Source: Streptomyces sp. DG2A-72
GTDB lineage: Bacteria > Actinomycetota > Actinomycetes > Streptomycetales > Streptomycetaceae
Direction: 5' to 3'
Assembly: GCF_030499575.1 (NCBI RefSeq)
Contig: NZ_JASTLC010000001.1
Span: 1,302,001 to 1,366,000, forward strand
Length of the DNA: 64,000 bases
Positions 40,659-49,729 of this stretch are shown piece after piece. Under the pieces are notes generated by a model. It was not told the DNA's origin. It saw nothing but the letters and a program-made list of their open reading frames with translations, and searched no databases. The position numbers and the translations under genes were made by a program. Position 1 is the first letter of the stretch. Each line of letters begins with the position of its first letter.

Positions 40659-43643
40659 TCAGCCGACGCCCCGCTGCCGCAGCTCGGAGCCGGCTCTGCC
40701 CTTGACGACCTCCAACTGCGCGTGAATGCGTCTGCGCAGGTCGGCGACGTGGCTGACGATGCCGACGCTGCGGTCTCGTTCACGCAGTGAGTCGAGTACG
40801 TCGAGTACCTCGTCGAGGGTCTGCTCGTCGAGGCTGCCGAAGCCCTCGTCGATGAAGAGGGTGTCCAGCCGGACGCCTCCCGCCTCGTCCGTGACGACGT
40901 CCGCGAGGCCGAGGGCGAGGGCGAGCGAGGCGAAGAACGTCTCGCCGCCCGAGAGGGTCGCCGTGTCCCTCTCGCGCCCGGTCCAGGCGTCGACCACGTG
41001 CAGTCCGAGTCCGCTGCGCCCGCGACCGGCGCGGTCGTCGGAGTGGACGAGGGTGTAGCGACCGGAGGACATGCGCCGCAGCCGTACGGTCGCGGCGGCG
41101 GCCACCTGTTCCAGGCGGGCGGCCAGCACATACGACTCCAGGCGCATCTTGCGTTCGTTGTCCGCCGAGGTGCCCGCGCTGAGGCCGGCGAGGCGGGCCA
41201 CCCGGTCGTACTCCTCGCGCAGCGGCGCCAGCCGTCGTACGCCCTGTGCCGATCGCGCGGAGAGCCGGTCGAGTTCGGCGCAGCGCCGGGCCGCCGCGTC
41301 GCGGGCGGACGCGGCGTCGCGCAGCCGCTGGGCCGCGGCCGACGCGGCCCGCTCGGCCGCTTCGAGGTCGGCGGGCGGCTGCTGGGCGGCGGCCGCGGTG
41401 TCGTCCTCGGCGAGGACCGCGCGGACGGCGGCCTCCTCGGACTGCCAGGCGTCCAGCCGCTGTTGCAGCTCGCGGTGGGCCGCGTCGTCGAGCAGGGCGG
41501 ACGCCGCGGCCTGCGGGGTGTCGAACCCGGCGCGGAAGGCGGACTCGGCGAGCCGGCCGTCCGCGGCCTTGAGCCGCTCGGCGCTCTCCTCGGCGGCCCG
41601 CGCGGCGTCGGCGGCGTCCGAGAGCAGGGCGACCTGCTGCTCCAGCTGCGCCGCCCGCGCGGCCACGCTCGCCGAGGCGCCCCGGGCCTGTGCCAACTCC
41701 TCCTTCAGCGCGGCCTTCTCCAGCTCCAGGCGCTCCCGGTGTCCCACCCGCGACGCGGCTCGTACGTCCGCCTCCTGCCGTACGGCGGTGCGCCGCTCGT
41801 GCTCCTGCTCGGCCCGGCGCAGCTCCTCGTGCCCGGAGTGCAGCCCGGACGCGTCGCGGCGCGCCTGTTCGTACAGCCGCTCCAACTCCTCTGCCTCTTC
41901 GGCGAGTTGGTCCGTTGGCGCGTCTCCGGCCTCCGCGGTGGCAGCGGCCAGGGCTTCCCGTACGAGGCCGAGGCGCCGCTCGTCCTCCGCGCGCTGTTCG
42001 TCGGCGCGCTGGTAGGCGGCGAGTGCACGCTCCTCCGCCTCCCGGTCGACGTGCCCGGCGACCTTGCGTGCGGGAGCGGGGTGTTCGGTGGCTCCGCAGA
42101 CGGCGCAGGGCTCGCCGTCGGTGAGGTTCGCGGCGAGTTCGGCGGCGATGCCGTTCAGGCGCTGCTCCTTGAGGTCCAGCCAGTGGGCGCGAGCCTCGAC
42201 CGCACGCTCGGCCGAGGCGAGCGCCTGCTGCTGTGCGGCTTCGGTGTCGCCCGCGAACTGGTCCCGCTGCCGGGCCGCCCCGAGCCGCCGCTGGGCGGGT
42301 TCGCGCTGTACGGCGAGCTGCTCGGCCCGGGTCGCGGCCTGCTGGGCGTTGTCGATGCGGGCCTGGAGCGCGGCGCGGGTCGCCTCCCACTCGGCGAGCC
42401 AGGCCTCCGCCTCCTGGCGGACGTCGTCGTCGGCGCGCTCCTGACGGTCCAGGTGAGCCCGCTCGGCGACGAGTTCGGTCAGCCGGTGTTCGGCGCGACG
42501 GGCCGACTCCAGGCCGCCCAGCTCCTCGGCGGCCCGGCGTGCGGCGGCGGCGAGTCCGCCCACGCCGGAGCCGGCGAAGGCCTCCGGCAGCAGGGCACGC
42601 GCGCGTGCCTGTGCCGCCGCCGCGCGCCGGTGTTCGGCGTCGGCGGCCTCCCGCAGCTCCAGCGCGGGCGCCACCACCTCCGCCTTGCGGGCCCGCTCCA
42701 TGCGCGCCTGCGCCTCCCGGTAGGCGTCGACGCGCTCCTCCATCAGCGCCGCGCGCTCGCGTGCCTGAGCGAACCGCTGTTGCAGCCGCGCCAGTTCGCG
42801 TACGTCGGCCAGGGCCCGGTCAGCCGCGGCCTGCCCGGACTCGGCGGCCGTGAGGCGGCAGTGGGCGATCGTCAACTGTTCGCGGGCGGTGCTGCGGGCG
42901 ACGGCGGCGGCGCTCATGACGGCGTCGGCCAGTCCGGGGTCGCCGGGCGCCAGCTCCGCCAGGTCCATGGCGTCGCCCGCCGCCTGCTGCATGCGGTGCG
43001 CGTCGGCCAGCAGAGCGGCGTCTTGGTCGCGCACCCGGGCCTCGGTGGCGCGACGGCGCTCGGCCAGGCTCTTCTCGACCTCCGCGAAGCGGTGCGTCTC
43101 GAAGAGGCGGCCCAGCAGTCTGCCGCGTGCCTCGGCGTCCGCGCGCAGGAAGCGTGCGAAATCGCCCTGCGGCAACAGCACGACCTGGCAGAACTGCTCG
43201 CGGCTCATGCCGAGGAGTTGGGTGATCTCCTCGCCGATCTCCTGGTGGGAGCGGCTGAGGTCCTTCCAGGCGCCGGTGGCGGCGTCGTACTCGCGCAGCC
43301 AGCTCTGGGCCTTGTCGAGGGTCGTCCCCACACCTCGCTTCTTCGGCCGCTCCCAGGAGGGCTGCCGGGTCAGCTCCAACCGGCGTCCGGCGACGGTGAG
43401 TTCGAGGGTGACCTCGGTGCGGGTACCGGCCGCCGCATGGTCGCTGCGCAGCGAACCGCCCTGGCGGGCACCGGGCACCGAGCCGTACAGCGCGTAGCAC
43501 ACGGCGTCCAGGACCGAGGTCTTGCCGGCGCCGGTCGGTCCGTGCAGGAGGAAGAGGCCGGCCGCCGACAACTCGTCGAAGTCGACGCACTGGGACCCGC
43601 CGAAGGGCCCGAAGGCGGTCATGTCCAGGCGGTGCAGCCTCAT
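40659..43643 (-). CDS. sbcC: SbcC subunit of the SbcCD DNA nuclease
   Basis: A 994-residue SMC-like ATPase. Walker A GPTGAGKTSVLDAVCYAL (about residues 35-52), two long Ala/Glu/Arg-rich coiled coils, a central zinc hook GEPCAVCGATEHP, and C-terminal signature LSGGETFFASLALALGLADVV with Walker B DTLFIDEGFGSLD. With SbcD it opens hairpins and trims double-strand breaks. Its start overlaps the sbcD stop by 4 bp. Confidence 0.96.
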   Translation of the reverse strand: MRLHRLDMTAFGPFGGSQCVDFDELSAAGLFLLHGPTGAGKTSVLDAVCYALYGSVPGARQGGSLRSDHAAAGTRTEVTLELTVAGRRLELTRQPSWERPKKRGVGTTLDKAQSWLREYDAATGAWKDLSRSHQEIGEEITQLLGMSREQFCQVVLLPQGDFARFLRADAEARGRLLGRLFETHRFAEVEKSLAERRRATEARVRDQDAALLADAHRMQQAAGDAMDLAELAPGDPGLADAVMSAAAVARSTAREQLTIAHCRLTAAESGQAAADRALADVRELARLQQRFAQARERAALMEERVDAYREAQARMERARKAEVVAPALELREAADAEHRRAAAAQARARALLPEAFAGSGVGGLAAAARRAAEELGGLESARRAEHRLTELVAERAHLDRQERADDDVRQEAEAWLAEWEATRAALQARIDNAQQAATRAEQLAVQREPAQRRLGAARQRDQFAGDTEAAQQQALASAERAVEARAHWLDLKEQRLNGIAAELAANLTDGEPCAVCGATEHPAPARKVAGHVDREAEERALAAYQRADEQRAEDERRLGLVREALAAATAEAGDAPTDQLAEEAEELERLYEQARRDASGLHSGHEELRRAEQEHERRTAVRQEADVRAASRVGHRERLELEKAALKEELAQARGASASVAARAAQLEQQVALLSDAADAARAAEESAERLKAADGRLAESAFRAGFDTPQAAASALLDDAAHRELQQRLDAWQSEEAAVRAVLAEDDTAAAAQQPPADLEAAERAASAAAQRLRDAASARDAAARRCAELDRLSARSAQGVRRLAPLREEYDRVARLAGLSAGTSADNERKMRLESYVLAARLEQVAAAATVRLRRMSSGRYTLVHSDDRAGRGRSGLGLHVVDAWTGRERDTATLSGGETFFASLALALGLADVVTDEAGGVRLDTLFIDEGFGSLDEQTLDEVLDVLDSLRERDRSVGIVSHVADLRRRIHAQLEVVKGRAGSELRQRGVG

Positions 43644-44803
43644 CGCGCCACCTCCCTCACGGTTCCGTCCGCGCGCACCGCGTCGAACGCGTCCCGCAGC
43701 ACGGTCCGCTCGTGCTCATCGGGCCCGGCGCCGCGCACATGGGCCACGAAGTCCTCGGCGATCTGCTGGTCGCTGCGGCCGGCGAGCCGCTTGGCGTACG
43801 ACACGTCAGGATCCTCCGGCGCCCGCTCGGGGTCGAAGACGAGGCTCAGCGTGTGCGGGAAGCGCTCGGTGAGCCGGGCCATCGGGTCGGCCGGGCGGAC
43901 CGGGTCGATGAGCGTGGCCTCGACCCACGCCTCCTCGTGCCGGGCCAGGCCGGGGTCGGCGAGCAGTTCCTCCAGGGTGCCGCGGATCCGGGCCAGCGCA
44001 CGAGGCACCGGGCAGTCGACGCGCTCGGCGGTCACCGACCCGTCGGCGGCCAGGTCGACGAGCCACATGGTCTTGCGATGGGCGGCCTCCGAGAAGGAGT
44101 ACGGCAGCGGGGAACCGGAGTAGCGCACGCGCTCGGTGATGGTCTGGCAGCCGTGCAGATGACCGAGCGCCACATAGTCGACGCCGTCGAACACCCCGGC
44201 GGGGACCGAGGCCACCCCGCCGACCGTGATGTCCCGTTCGCTGTCGCTGGCCTCGCCGCCGGTGACGAAGGCGTGCGCGAGGACGACGGAGCGGGTGCCG
44301 GGGGCGTGTGTGGCGAGGTCGGAGCGGACGCGGTCCATGGCGGCTGCGAGGACAGCCTCGTGTCCCGGCTTCTCCACCTTGAACTCGCCCTTGACCAGGG
44401 CAGGTTCGAGGTAGGGCAGGCCGTAGAACACCACGTCGCCGTGCTCGTCCGCCAGGATCACCGGCATCCCGGCCGACGAGGCATCGGTGCACAGGAAGAT
44501 GCCCGCGTGTTCCATGAGCCCGGCGCCGACGCCGAGCCGGCGCGCCGAGTCATGGTTCCCGGAGATCATCACCGTCGGCACGCCGAGGTCGGCGAGCCGG
44601 TGCAGGGCGTCGTCGAACAGCTCGACCGCGGCGAGCGGCGGGACCGCCCGGTCGTACACGTCTCCCGACACGACCACCGCGTCCACCTCGCGCTCACGCA
44701 CGGTCGTGACGAGGTGGGCGATGAACTCGGCCTGGGCGTCGAGCATGTTCACGCGGTGGAACGCCCGGCCCAGATGCCAGTCGGAAGTGTGCAGGAGCCT
44801 CAT
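43640..44803 (-). CDS. sbcD: SbcD exonuclease subunit
   Basis: A 387-residue Mre11-like nuclease. Metallophosphoesterase motifs in order: LLHTSDWHLGR, VVSGDVYDR, ISGNHDS, LAHAFVTGG and GHLHGCQ. These bind two Mn2+ ions. Full length, coupled to sbcC by a 4-bp overlap. Confidence 0.96.
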   Translation of the reverse strand: MRLLHTSDWHLGRAFHRVNMLDAQAEFIAHLVTTVREREVDAVVVSGDVYDRAVPPLAAVELFDDALHRLADLGVPTVMISGNHDSARRLGVGAGLMEHAGIFLCTDASSAGMPVILADEHGDVVFYGLPYLEPALVKGEFKVEKPGHEAVLAAAMDRVRSDLATHAPGTRSVVLAHAFVTGGEASDSERDITVGGVASVPAGVFDGVDYVALGHLHGCQTITERVRYSGSPLPYSFSEAAHRKTMWLVDLAADGSVTAERVDCPVPRALARIRGTLEELLADPGLARHEEAWVEATLIDPVRPADPMARLTERFPHTLSLVFDPERAPEDPDVSYAKRLAGRSDQQIAEDFVAHVRGAGPDEHERTVLRDAFDAVRADGTVREVAR

Positions 44804-44911
44804 GATCCCCGAAGACTAACGGCCGGGTCTGACATCACGGGTGGTTACTCCCGTATCGGCCCGTCATGACGGCACATGCGCTTGCCCGTTATGCGCTCCT
44901 TGCCGTTTCTG

Positions 44912-45538
44912 TCAGGCGTCCCCGTACGCCTCTCCACCCAGTTCGAACCCGGCCGTCCCCGCGGTGGCGTCGGCCAGCCACGCCCGCAACGCCTCCACAT
45001 CGGCGTCCGGCAGCCCGATCTCGATCGTGACGGCCTCGCCGTAGCGCACGTCCCGCACCTCGCGGCCGGTGGCGCGCAGGTCGTTGTGGACCTTGCCCGC
45101 ACGCAGGTGGTCGACGGTCACCGTGGCGAGGCGGAAGCGCCTGCGGGTGATCGTGCCGAGGGTGTCCAGGGCCTCGCCCACCGCACCGCCGTACGCCCTG
45201 ATGAGGCCGCCCGCGCCGAGCTTGACGCCGCCGTAGTAGCGGGTGACGACGGCGACGACGTACCGCATGTCGCGACGGAGCAGCATCTGGAGCATGGGGA
45301 CGCCCGCGGTGCCGCCGGGTTCGCCGTCGTCGCTCGCCTTCTGGATCGCGGCGTCGGCACCGATGACGTACGCGTAGCAGTTGTGGGTGGCGTCCGCGTG
45401 CTCCTTGCGGACGGCCACGACGAAGTCCTGGGCCTCCTGCTCGGTGGCGGCCGGCGCCAGTGCACAGATGAAGCGGGAGCGGTTGACCTCGGTCTCGTGC
45501 ACGCCCGCGCGGGCCACTGTGCGGTACTCGTCCTGCAT
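44912..45538 (-). CDS. YigZ/IMPACT family protein
   Basis: A 208-residue protein. The Impact N-terminal domain is visible in KVNRSRFICALAPAATEQEAQDFV-like sequence (here EVNRSRFIC), HNCYAYVIG, and SDDGEPGGTAGVPMLQML, followed by ATG-like strand VVTRYYGGVKLGAGGL. The C-terminal DUF1949 domain follows. Linked to translation-stress functions in eukaryotic homologues; bacterial role unclear. Confidence 0.92.
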   Translation of the reverse strand: MQDEYRTVARAGVHETEVNRSRFICALAPAATEQEAQDFVVAVRKEHADATHNCYAYVIGADAAIQKASDDGEPGGTAGVPMLQMLLRRDMRYVVAVVTRYYGGVKLGAGGLIRAYGGAVGEALDTLGTITRRRFRLATVTVDHLRAGKVHNDLRATGREVRDVRYGEAVTIEIGLPDADVEALRAWLADATAGTAGFELGGEAYGDA

Positions 45539-45575
45539 CGGGCCAGCCTATGCGCAGGGCACGCGCGCGTGGACA

Positions 45576-45614
45576 GCTACTTCTTGCCGCTACTTCTTGC
45601 CGCTACTTCTTCCC
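45576..45614 (-). repeat. 13-bp triplication at the sixA stop codon
   Basis: GCTACTTCTTGCC twice (45576-45588, 45589-45601) and once with one mismatch (45602-45614). On the coding strand each unit reads GGCAAGAAGTAGC, which contains the end of the gene (Gly-Lys-Lys-stop). The first unit read by the ribosome holds the real stop; the other two are downstream copies. Confidence 0.9.
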
Positions 45615-46142
45615 GCGCGGCACCGTCATCGACGTCAGCAGGGCTCCGCCCGGGGCGAGACCCCGCCATGACGTGCCGTACCAGGCCAGGACGGCGATCG
45701 CCGACGTCGGGAACTTCACACGGACTCTCTCCAGCGCGTCGTCGAGACTGTCGCCGGCGAGCGCGAGGACCAGTTCTTCCAGGCCGGGGTTGTGCCCGAT
45801 CAGCAGCAGGGTCTCGACCTCGGCGGACACGTCGTGCACGACGGAAAGCAGGTCGGGGACGTCGGCCGCGTACAGTCTCGGGTCGTGGCGCACCGGCGGC
45901 GGGGTGCCCCACTGGGCGGAGGCCAGTTCCCAGGTCTGCCGGGCGCGGACGGCGGTGGAGCACAGCGCCAGGTCCGGCAGACAGTCGGCCTCGGCGAGCG
46001 CGATGCCCGCGGCGGGCGCGTCCCGGCGGCCTCGCGGAGCGAGCGGGCGGGCGTGGTCGGCGACGCCGTCCGGCCAGGCGGACTTGGCGTGCCGCAGGAC
46101 GACCAGGCGGCGCAGGGGGCCGGTTCCGAAGCGGGCGTTCAT
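45603..46142 (-). CDS. SixA-like histidine phosphatase
   Basis: A 179-residue histidine phosphatase. Catalytic RHG-type motif LVVLRHAKSAWPD (phospho-His), an Arg in CSTAVRARQTWEL, and the second His in LLIGHNPGLEEL. SixA-type enzymes dephosphorylate protein phospho-histidine. Its start overlaps the upstream CysRS-like gene stop by 4 bp, so the two are cotranslated. The stop lies within a triplicated 13-bp repeat. Confidence 0.9.
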   Translation of the reverse strand: MNARFGTGPLRRLVVLRHAKSAWPDGVADHARPLAPRGRRDAPAAGIALAEADCLPDLALCSTAVRARQTWELASAQWGTPPPVRHDPRLYAADVPDLLSVVHDVSAEVETLLLIGHNPGLEELVLALAGDSLDDALERVRVKFPTSAIAVLAWYGTSWRGLAPGGALLTSMTVPRGKK

Positions 46143-46855
46143 GACGGGGCCCCCAGGTCGCGGGTGAGGTCGAGACCCAGGAGCCGGTCGGCGTAGGCGT
46201 ACGTCTCGAAGCGGGCGCCGTCGGGGAGGTCGGGCTCGGTCTCCGCCCACCTCAAGGTCGCCAGCACCTCGGGGACGTCGAGGTCGTCCTCCCAGGCGGT
46301 ACGGAGCCGTCCGCGCACCTCGTCGGGGACCGGCCGCGAGGGCCGGTGCGCCCAGGCGGCGACGGCACTCCGCCAACGACGCAGCGTCTCGTCCGCCTCG
46401 CCGAGAGCGGCCTGGTCGAGCCGCACCGACGCGGCGCGCGGACGGGACAGCAGCGCCAGCCTCAGCGCGGCGGGGTCGGCGCCTTCGGGGGCCTCCGGCT
46501 GGACGGGGGCTACGGCGACGCGGACGCCGTCGGGTGCACTGTCGCCCTCGGTCACCACATGGATGACCTGTGCCTCGCCCAGGCCCGGGTCGGCGTCCCG
46601 GCTGTGTTCGAAGGGCCGGATGCCGAGTGCCGCCGCGCCCGCCACCAGTTCGGCGGGCTCCCGTTCGCAGCTCAGCAGCGCCCAGACCGGTGTGCCGCCG
46701 AGTTCCAGGGCGCGGACGAGCAGATCCGCGGCGAGCAGCACCCGCAGGCCGGTCATGCCGAAGCCCGGCGGATGGGCCTCGACTCGGGTCAGCCCCCGCC
46801 GGACGGGAGCGGCGGCGACAAAGTCGCCGGTACGGGCGTCGGTGATGCGCAGCAC
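46139..46855 (-). CDS. Degenerate cysteinyl-tRNA-synthetase-like protein (putative)
   Basis: A 238-residue protein. LRITDARTGDFV at the start, LRVLLAADLLVRALELGGTPVWALL, LGIRPFEHSRDADPGLGEAQVIH, and a C-terminal DDLDVPEVLATLRWAETEPD region resemble, in order, pieces of CysRS/MshC. However, HIGH, KMSKS and the zinc-ligand cysteines are missing, so it cannot be an active synthetase. I regard this as weak-to-moderate structural similarity. It is coupled to SixA; the function is unknown. Confidence 0.55.
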   Translation of the reverse strand: MLRITDARTGDFVAAAPVRRGLTRVEAHPPGFGMTGLRVLLAADLLVRALELGGTPVWALLSCEREPAELVAGAAALGIRPFEHSRDADPGLGEAQVIHVVTEGDSAPDGVRVAVAPVQPEAPEGADPAALRLALLSRPRAASVRLDQAALGEADETLRRWRSAVAAWAHRPSRPVPDEVRGRLRTAWEDDLDVPEVLATLRWAETEPDLPDGARFETYAYADRLLGLDLTRDLGAPS

Positions 46856-47022
46856 GGGGTGAGCGTAGGCGGACGGAGGGCCGTACGCAGGATCCGGCGC
46901 GAAATCCGGACACGTTGGCGGGAATCAAGAGGGCACGCGAGTCGGCTGGGAACGGGAATCACTGCGCCGCTTCACCCGTTGTGCGCTACGACAGCTCTTC
47001 CTCGATGCCCAGGAGGCCAGCG

Positions 47023-47430
47023 GTGTACGGAGACGCAGCGACGGTCCGCAAGATCCTCACCGAGCTCGGCGACACCTGGGCCGTGGTGGGCCTGTCGAAC
47101 AACGAGCGGCGCGCGGCCCATGGCGTCGCCGATGTGCTGCAGCGCTTCGGCAAGCGGATCGTGCCCGTCCACCCGAAGGCCGAGACGGTCCACGGAGAGA
47201 AGGGATACCCGTCCCTGGAGGCGATCCCCTTCCCAGTCGACGTCGTCGATGTCTTCGTCAACAGCGATCTCGCCGGTGCTGTCGCCGACGAGGCGGTCGC
47301 GAAGGGGGCCAAGGCGGTCTGGTTCCAGCTCGACGTCATCGACGAGGCGGCGTACCACCGCACCCGGGCGGCAGGCCTGGAGATGGTGATGGACCGGTGC
47401 CCGGCGATCGAGATACCTCGGCTGAGTTAG
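47023..47430 (+). CDS. CoA-binding (YccU-type) protein
   Basis: A 135-residue Rossmann-fold CoA-binding protein. VVGLSNNERRAAHGVADVLQRFGKRIVPVHPK and VWFQLDVIDEAAYHRTRAAGLEMVMDRCPAIE match the family end to end. Start GTG 47023 is supported by AGGAGG 7-8 bases before it; ATG 47005 lacks such a site. Likely binds CoA or a CoA derivative as a small sensor or protein partner. Confidence 0.92.
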   Translation: MYGDAATVRKILTELGDTWAVVGLSNNERRAAHGVADVLQRFGKRIVPVHPKAETVHGEKGYPSLEAIPFPVDVVDVFVNSDLAGAVADEAVAKGAKAVWFQLDVIDEAAYHRTRAAGLEMVMDRCPAIEIPRLS

Positions 47431-47474
47431 GGTCCGGACGCGTACCAAGGCGCACTTCACCTTGAGGAACACAG

Positions 47475-48425
47475 ATGCACGAGTCTCCCTGCTGCTCGCC
47501 GTCGGGACGCGGGCAGACGCAGCCTCTGGCGCTGTCCGCACCGCCGCCGACGGCGGCAAGAGGCGGCTCCACGGAAGGCATGGTGCTGCTGCCCGGTGGC
47601 GAGTTCCTGATGGGCGCGGAGGACAGCGAGGGATTTCCGGCCGACGGTGAGGGTCCGGTCCGGGCGGTGCGGCTCGACGCGTTCCGTATCGACGCGTGCG
47701 CGGTGACCAACGAGCAGTTCGCGGCCTTCGTCGACGACACCGGGCACATCACCGATGCCGAGCGCTTCGGCTGGTCGTACGTCTTCGCGGGCTTCCTGCC
47801 CGGCGCCCTGCGCCGTGGTGCCCCGCGTCCCGAGCAGACGCCCTGGTGGTGCGGGATCGAGGGTGCGACCTGGCAGCGTCCGGAGGGGCCCGGCAGCACG
47901 GTGGAGGACCGCGGCGACCACCCGGTGGTGCATGTGTCGTGGCAGGACGCGGCGGCGTACGCGGCCTGGGGGGGCAAGCGGCTGCCCACGGAGGCCGAGT
48001 GGGAGTACGCGGCCCGCGGCGGACTGGAGCAGCGGCGCTATCCCTGGGGCGACGAGCTCAACCCGGGCGGCGAGTTCCGCTGCAACATCTGGCGCGGCAG
48101 CTTCCCGACGAAGAACACCGCCGACGACGGCTACCGCGGCACCGCGCCCGTGGACGCCTTCGACCCCAACGGCTTCGGCCTGTACAACGTCTCCGGGAAC
48201 GTCTGGGAGTGGTGCGCCGACTGGTGGGCCACCGACCACACCACCGTGAACCACATCAACCCCACCGGTCCCGGCTCCGGCACCGCCAAGGTCATCCGCG
48301 GCGGCTCGCACATGTGCCACAAGTCGTACTGCAACCGCTACCGCGTCGCGGCCCGCAGCGCCAACACCCCCGACAGCACCAGCGGCCACATGGGCTTCCG
48401 CTGCGCGCAGGACATACGTCCGTGA
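47475..48425 (+). CDS. Formylglycine-generating enzyme family protein (SUMF1/FGE)
   Basis: A 316-residue FGE-sulfatase-domain protein. GEFLMGAEDSEG, LPTEAEWEYAARGG, YPWGDE, and NGFGLYNVSGNVWEWCADWW are present, and the copper-binding cysteine pair appears as CHKSYCNRYRV. It converts a Cys in a CxPxR motif of sulfatases to formylglycine. There is no sulfatase gene in the window, so it acts in trans or on another target. Confidence 0.93.
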   Translation: MHESPCCSPSGRGQTQPLALSAPPPTAARGGSTEGMVLLPGGEFLMGAEDSEGFPADGEGPVRAVRLDAFRIDACAVTNEQFAAFVDDTGHITDAERFGWSYVFAGFLPGALRRGAPRPEQTPWWCGIEGATWQRPEGPGSTVEDRGDHPVVHVSWQDAAAYAAWGGKRLPTEAEWEYAARGGLEQRRYPWGDELNPGGEFRCNIWRGSFPTKNTADDGYRGTAPVDAFDPNGFGLYNVSGNVWEWCADWWATDHTTVNHINPTGPGSGTAKVIRGGSHMCHKSYCNRYRVAARSANTPDSTSGHMGFRCAQDIRP

Positions 48426-48494
48426 GGCCAGGGCATACGTCCGCGCATCGCATCGGCACTCCCGCGCGGCGCCCCGGCGCCCCATAATGCACGG

Positions 48495-49718
48495 GTGACC
48501 TTCGCCGCCCCCCACCCCAACTCCCCCGCCCCGCAACGCTTTCCGGTCGTCATCGTGGGCGCCGGGCCCGCCGGGCTGACCCTCGGCAACATCCTGCGGG
48601 CCGCCTCCGTCGACTGTGTGGTCCTGGAGACCGAGACACGGGAGTTCATCGAGCGCCGGCCGCGGGCCGGAGTCATCGAGGAGTGGGCCGTACGCGGTCT
48701 GGAACGGCGCGGCCTCGCCGCGAACCTGCTGGAGCGCGCCCAGCTGCACACCGAGTGCGAGTTCCGCTTCGCCGGCGAGCGGTTCCGGTTCTCGTACGGC
48801 GAGCTGACGGGGCAGCATCACTTCGTCTATCCGCAGCCGTTGCTGGTGACGGACCTGGTGCGCGAGTACGCGGACGTGTGGGGCGGCGCCATCCGCTTCG
48901 GCGTGCGGGACGTCGAGTTGCACGACCTGGACTCGGACCGGCCGTCGGTGTCGTACCTCTGCCCGGAGACCGGTCAACGGCAGGTCCTGCACTGCGACTT
49001 CGTCGCGGGCTGCGACGGGGCGCGCGGAGTGACCCGGACGGTACTGCCGCCCGACCGGACCCGGATCGCGCGCCACGACTACGGCATCGGGTGGCTGGCG
49101 CTTCTCGCCGAGGCACCGCAGTCGGCGGACTGCGTGCTGTTCGGCATGCATCCAGGCGGCTTCGCCGGACACATGGCCCGCAGCCCCGAGGTCACCCGCT
49201 ACTACCTGGAGTGCCCGCCCGGCGACGACCCGGAGAACTGGTCGCACGACAGGGTCTGGTCCGAGCTGCAGGCGCGGCTCGGCGCGGCCGGCGCCCCGCC
49301 GCTCACCGAAGGGCGGCTGATCGAGAAGCGCGTCCTCGACATGCACAACTACGTCGTCGAGCCGATGGTGTTCGGGCGGCTGTTCCTGGCGGGCGACGCG
49401 GCCCACCTCACCGCACCGATCGCGGCGAAGGGCCTGAACCTCGCCCTGCACGACGCCTTCCTGCTCGGCGACGCGCTCGTCGCCCACCTCACGAAGGGCG
49501 ACGGCAGCGGCCTTGACGGCTATTCGGCGACCTGCGTGAGCCGTGCCTGGGACTACGCGGAGTTCTCGCAGTGGCTCTCCGAGGTCTACCACGGCACCTC
49601 GTCCGGCGACCCGTACCGCGCGGGCACCACCCGCGCCCGGCTGCACCGCCTCTTCGACTCACGCCTGGCGGCTGCGGCGTTCGCGGAGGGCTACCTGGGG
49701 CTGAACACCGGCAGCTGA
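48495..49718 (+). CDS. pobA: 4-hydroxybenzoate 3-monooxygenase
   Basis: A 407-residue class A flavin monooxygenase. FAD-binding GAGPAGLTLGNIL near the N-terminus, substrate-channel and DG-type motif FVAGCDGARGVTR, and the second FAD motif RLFLAGDAAHLTAPIAAKGLNLALHDA. The PobA-specific SYGELTGQHHFVYPQPLLV segment is present. Converts 4-hydroxybenzoate to protocatechuate with NAD(P)H. No pca genes are nearby, so the rest of the pathway lies elsewhere. Start GTG 48495. Confidence 0.93.
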   Translation: MTFAAPHPNSPAPQRFPVVIVGAGPAGLTLGNILRAASVDCVVLETETREFIERRPRAGVIEEWAVRGLERRGLAANLLERAQLHTECEFRFAGERFRFSYGELTGQHHFVYPQPLLVTDLVREYADVWGGAIRFGVRDVELHDLDSDRPSVSYLCPETGQRQVLHCDFVAGCDGARGVTRTVLPPDRTRIARHDYGIGWLALLAEAPQSADCVLFGMHPGGFAGHMARSPEVTRYYLECPPGDDPENWSHDRVWSELQARLGAAGAPPLTEGRLIEKRVLDMHNYVVEPMVFGRLFLAGDAAHLTAPIAAKGLNLALHDAFLLGDALVAHLTKGDGSGLDGYSATCVSRAWDYAEFSQWLSEVYHGTSSGDPYRAGTTRARLHRLFDSRLAAAAFAEGYLGLNTGS

Positions 49719-49729
49719 CCGCAGTCGCC

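Noticed and set aside
40998..44123. Very long plus-strand frame (1041 codons) antisense to sbcCD
   Set aside because: The opposite strand holds clear SbcC and SbcD with all motifs. The plus frame is a low-complexity Gly/Arg/Leu shadow produced by high GC.
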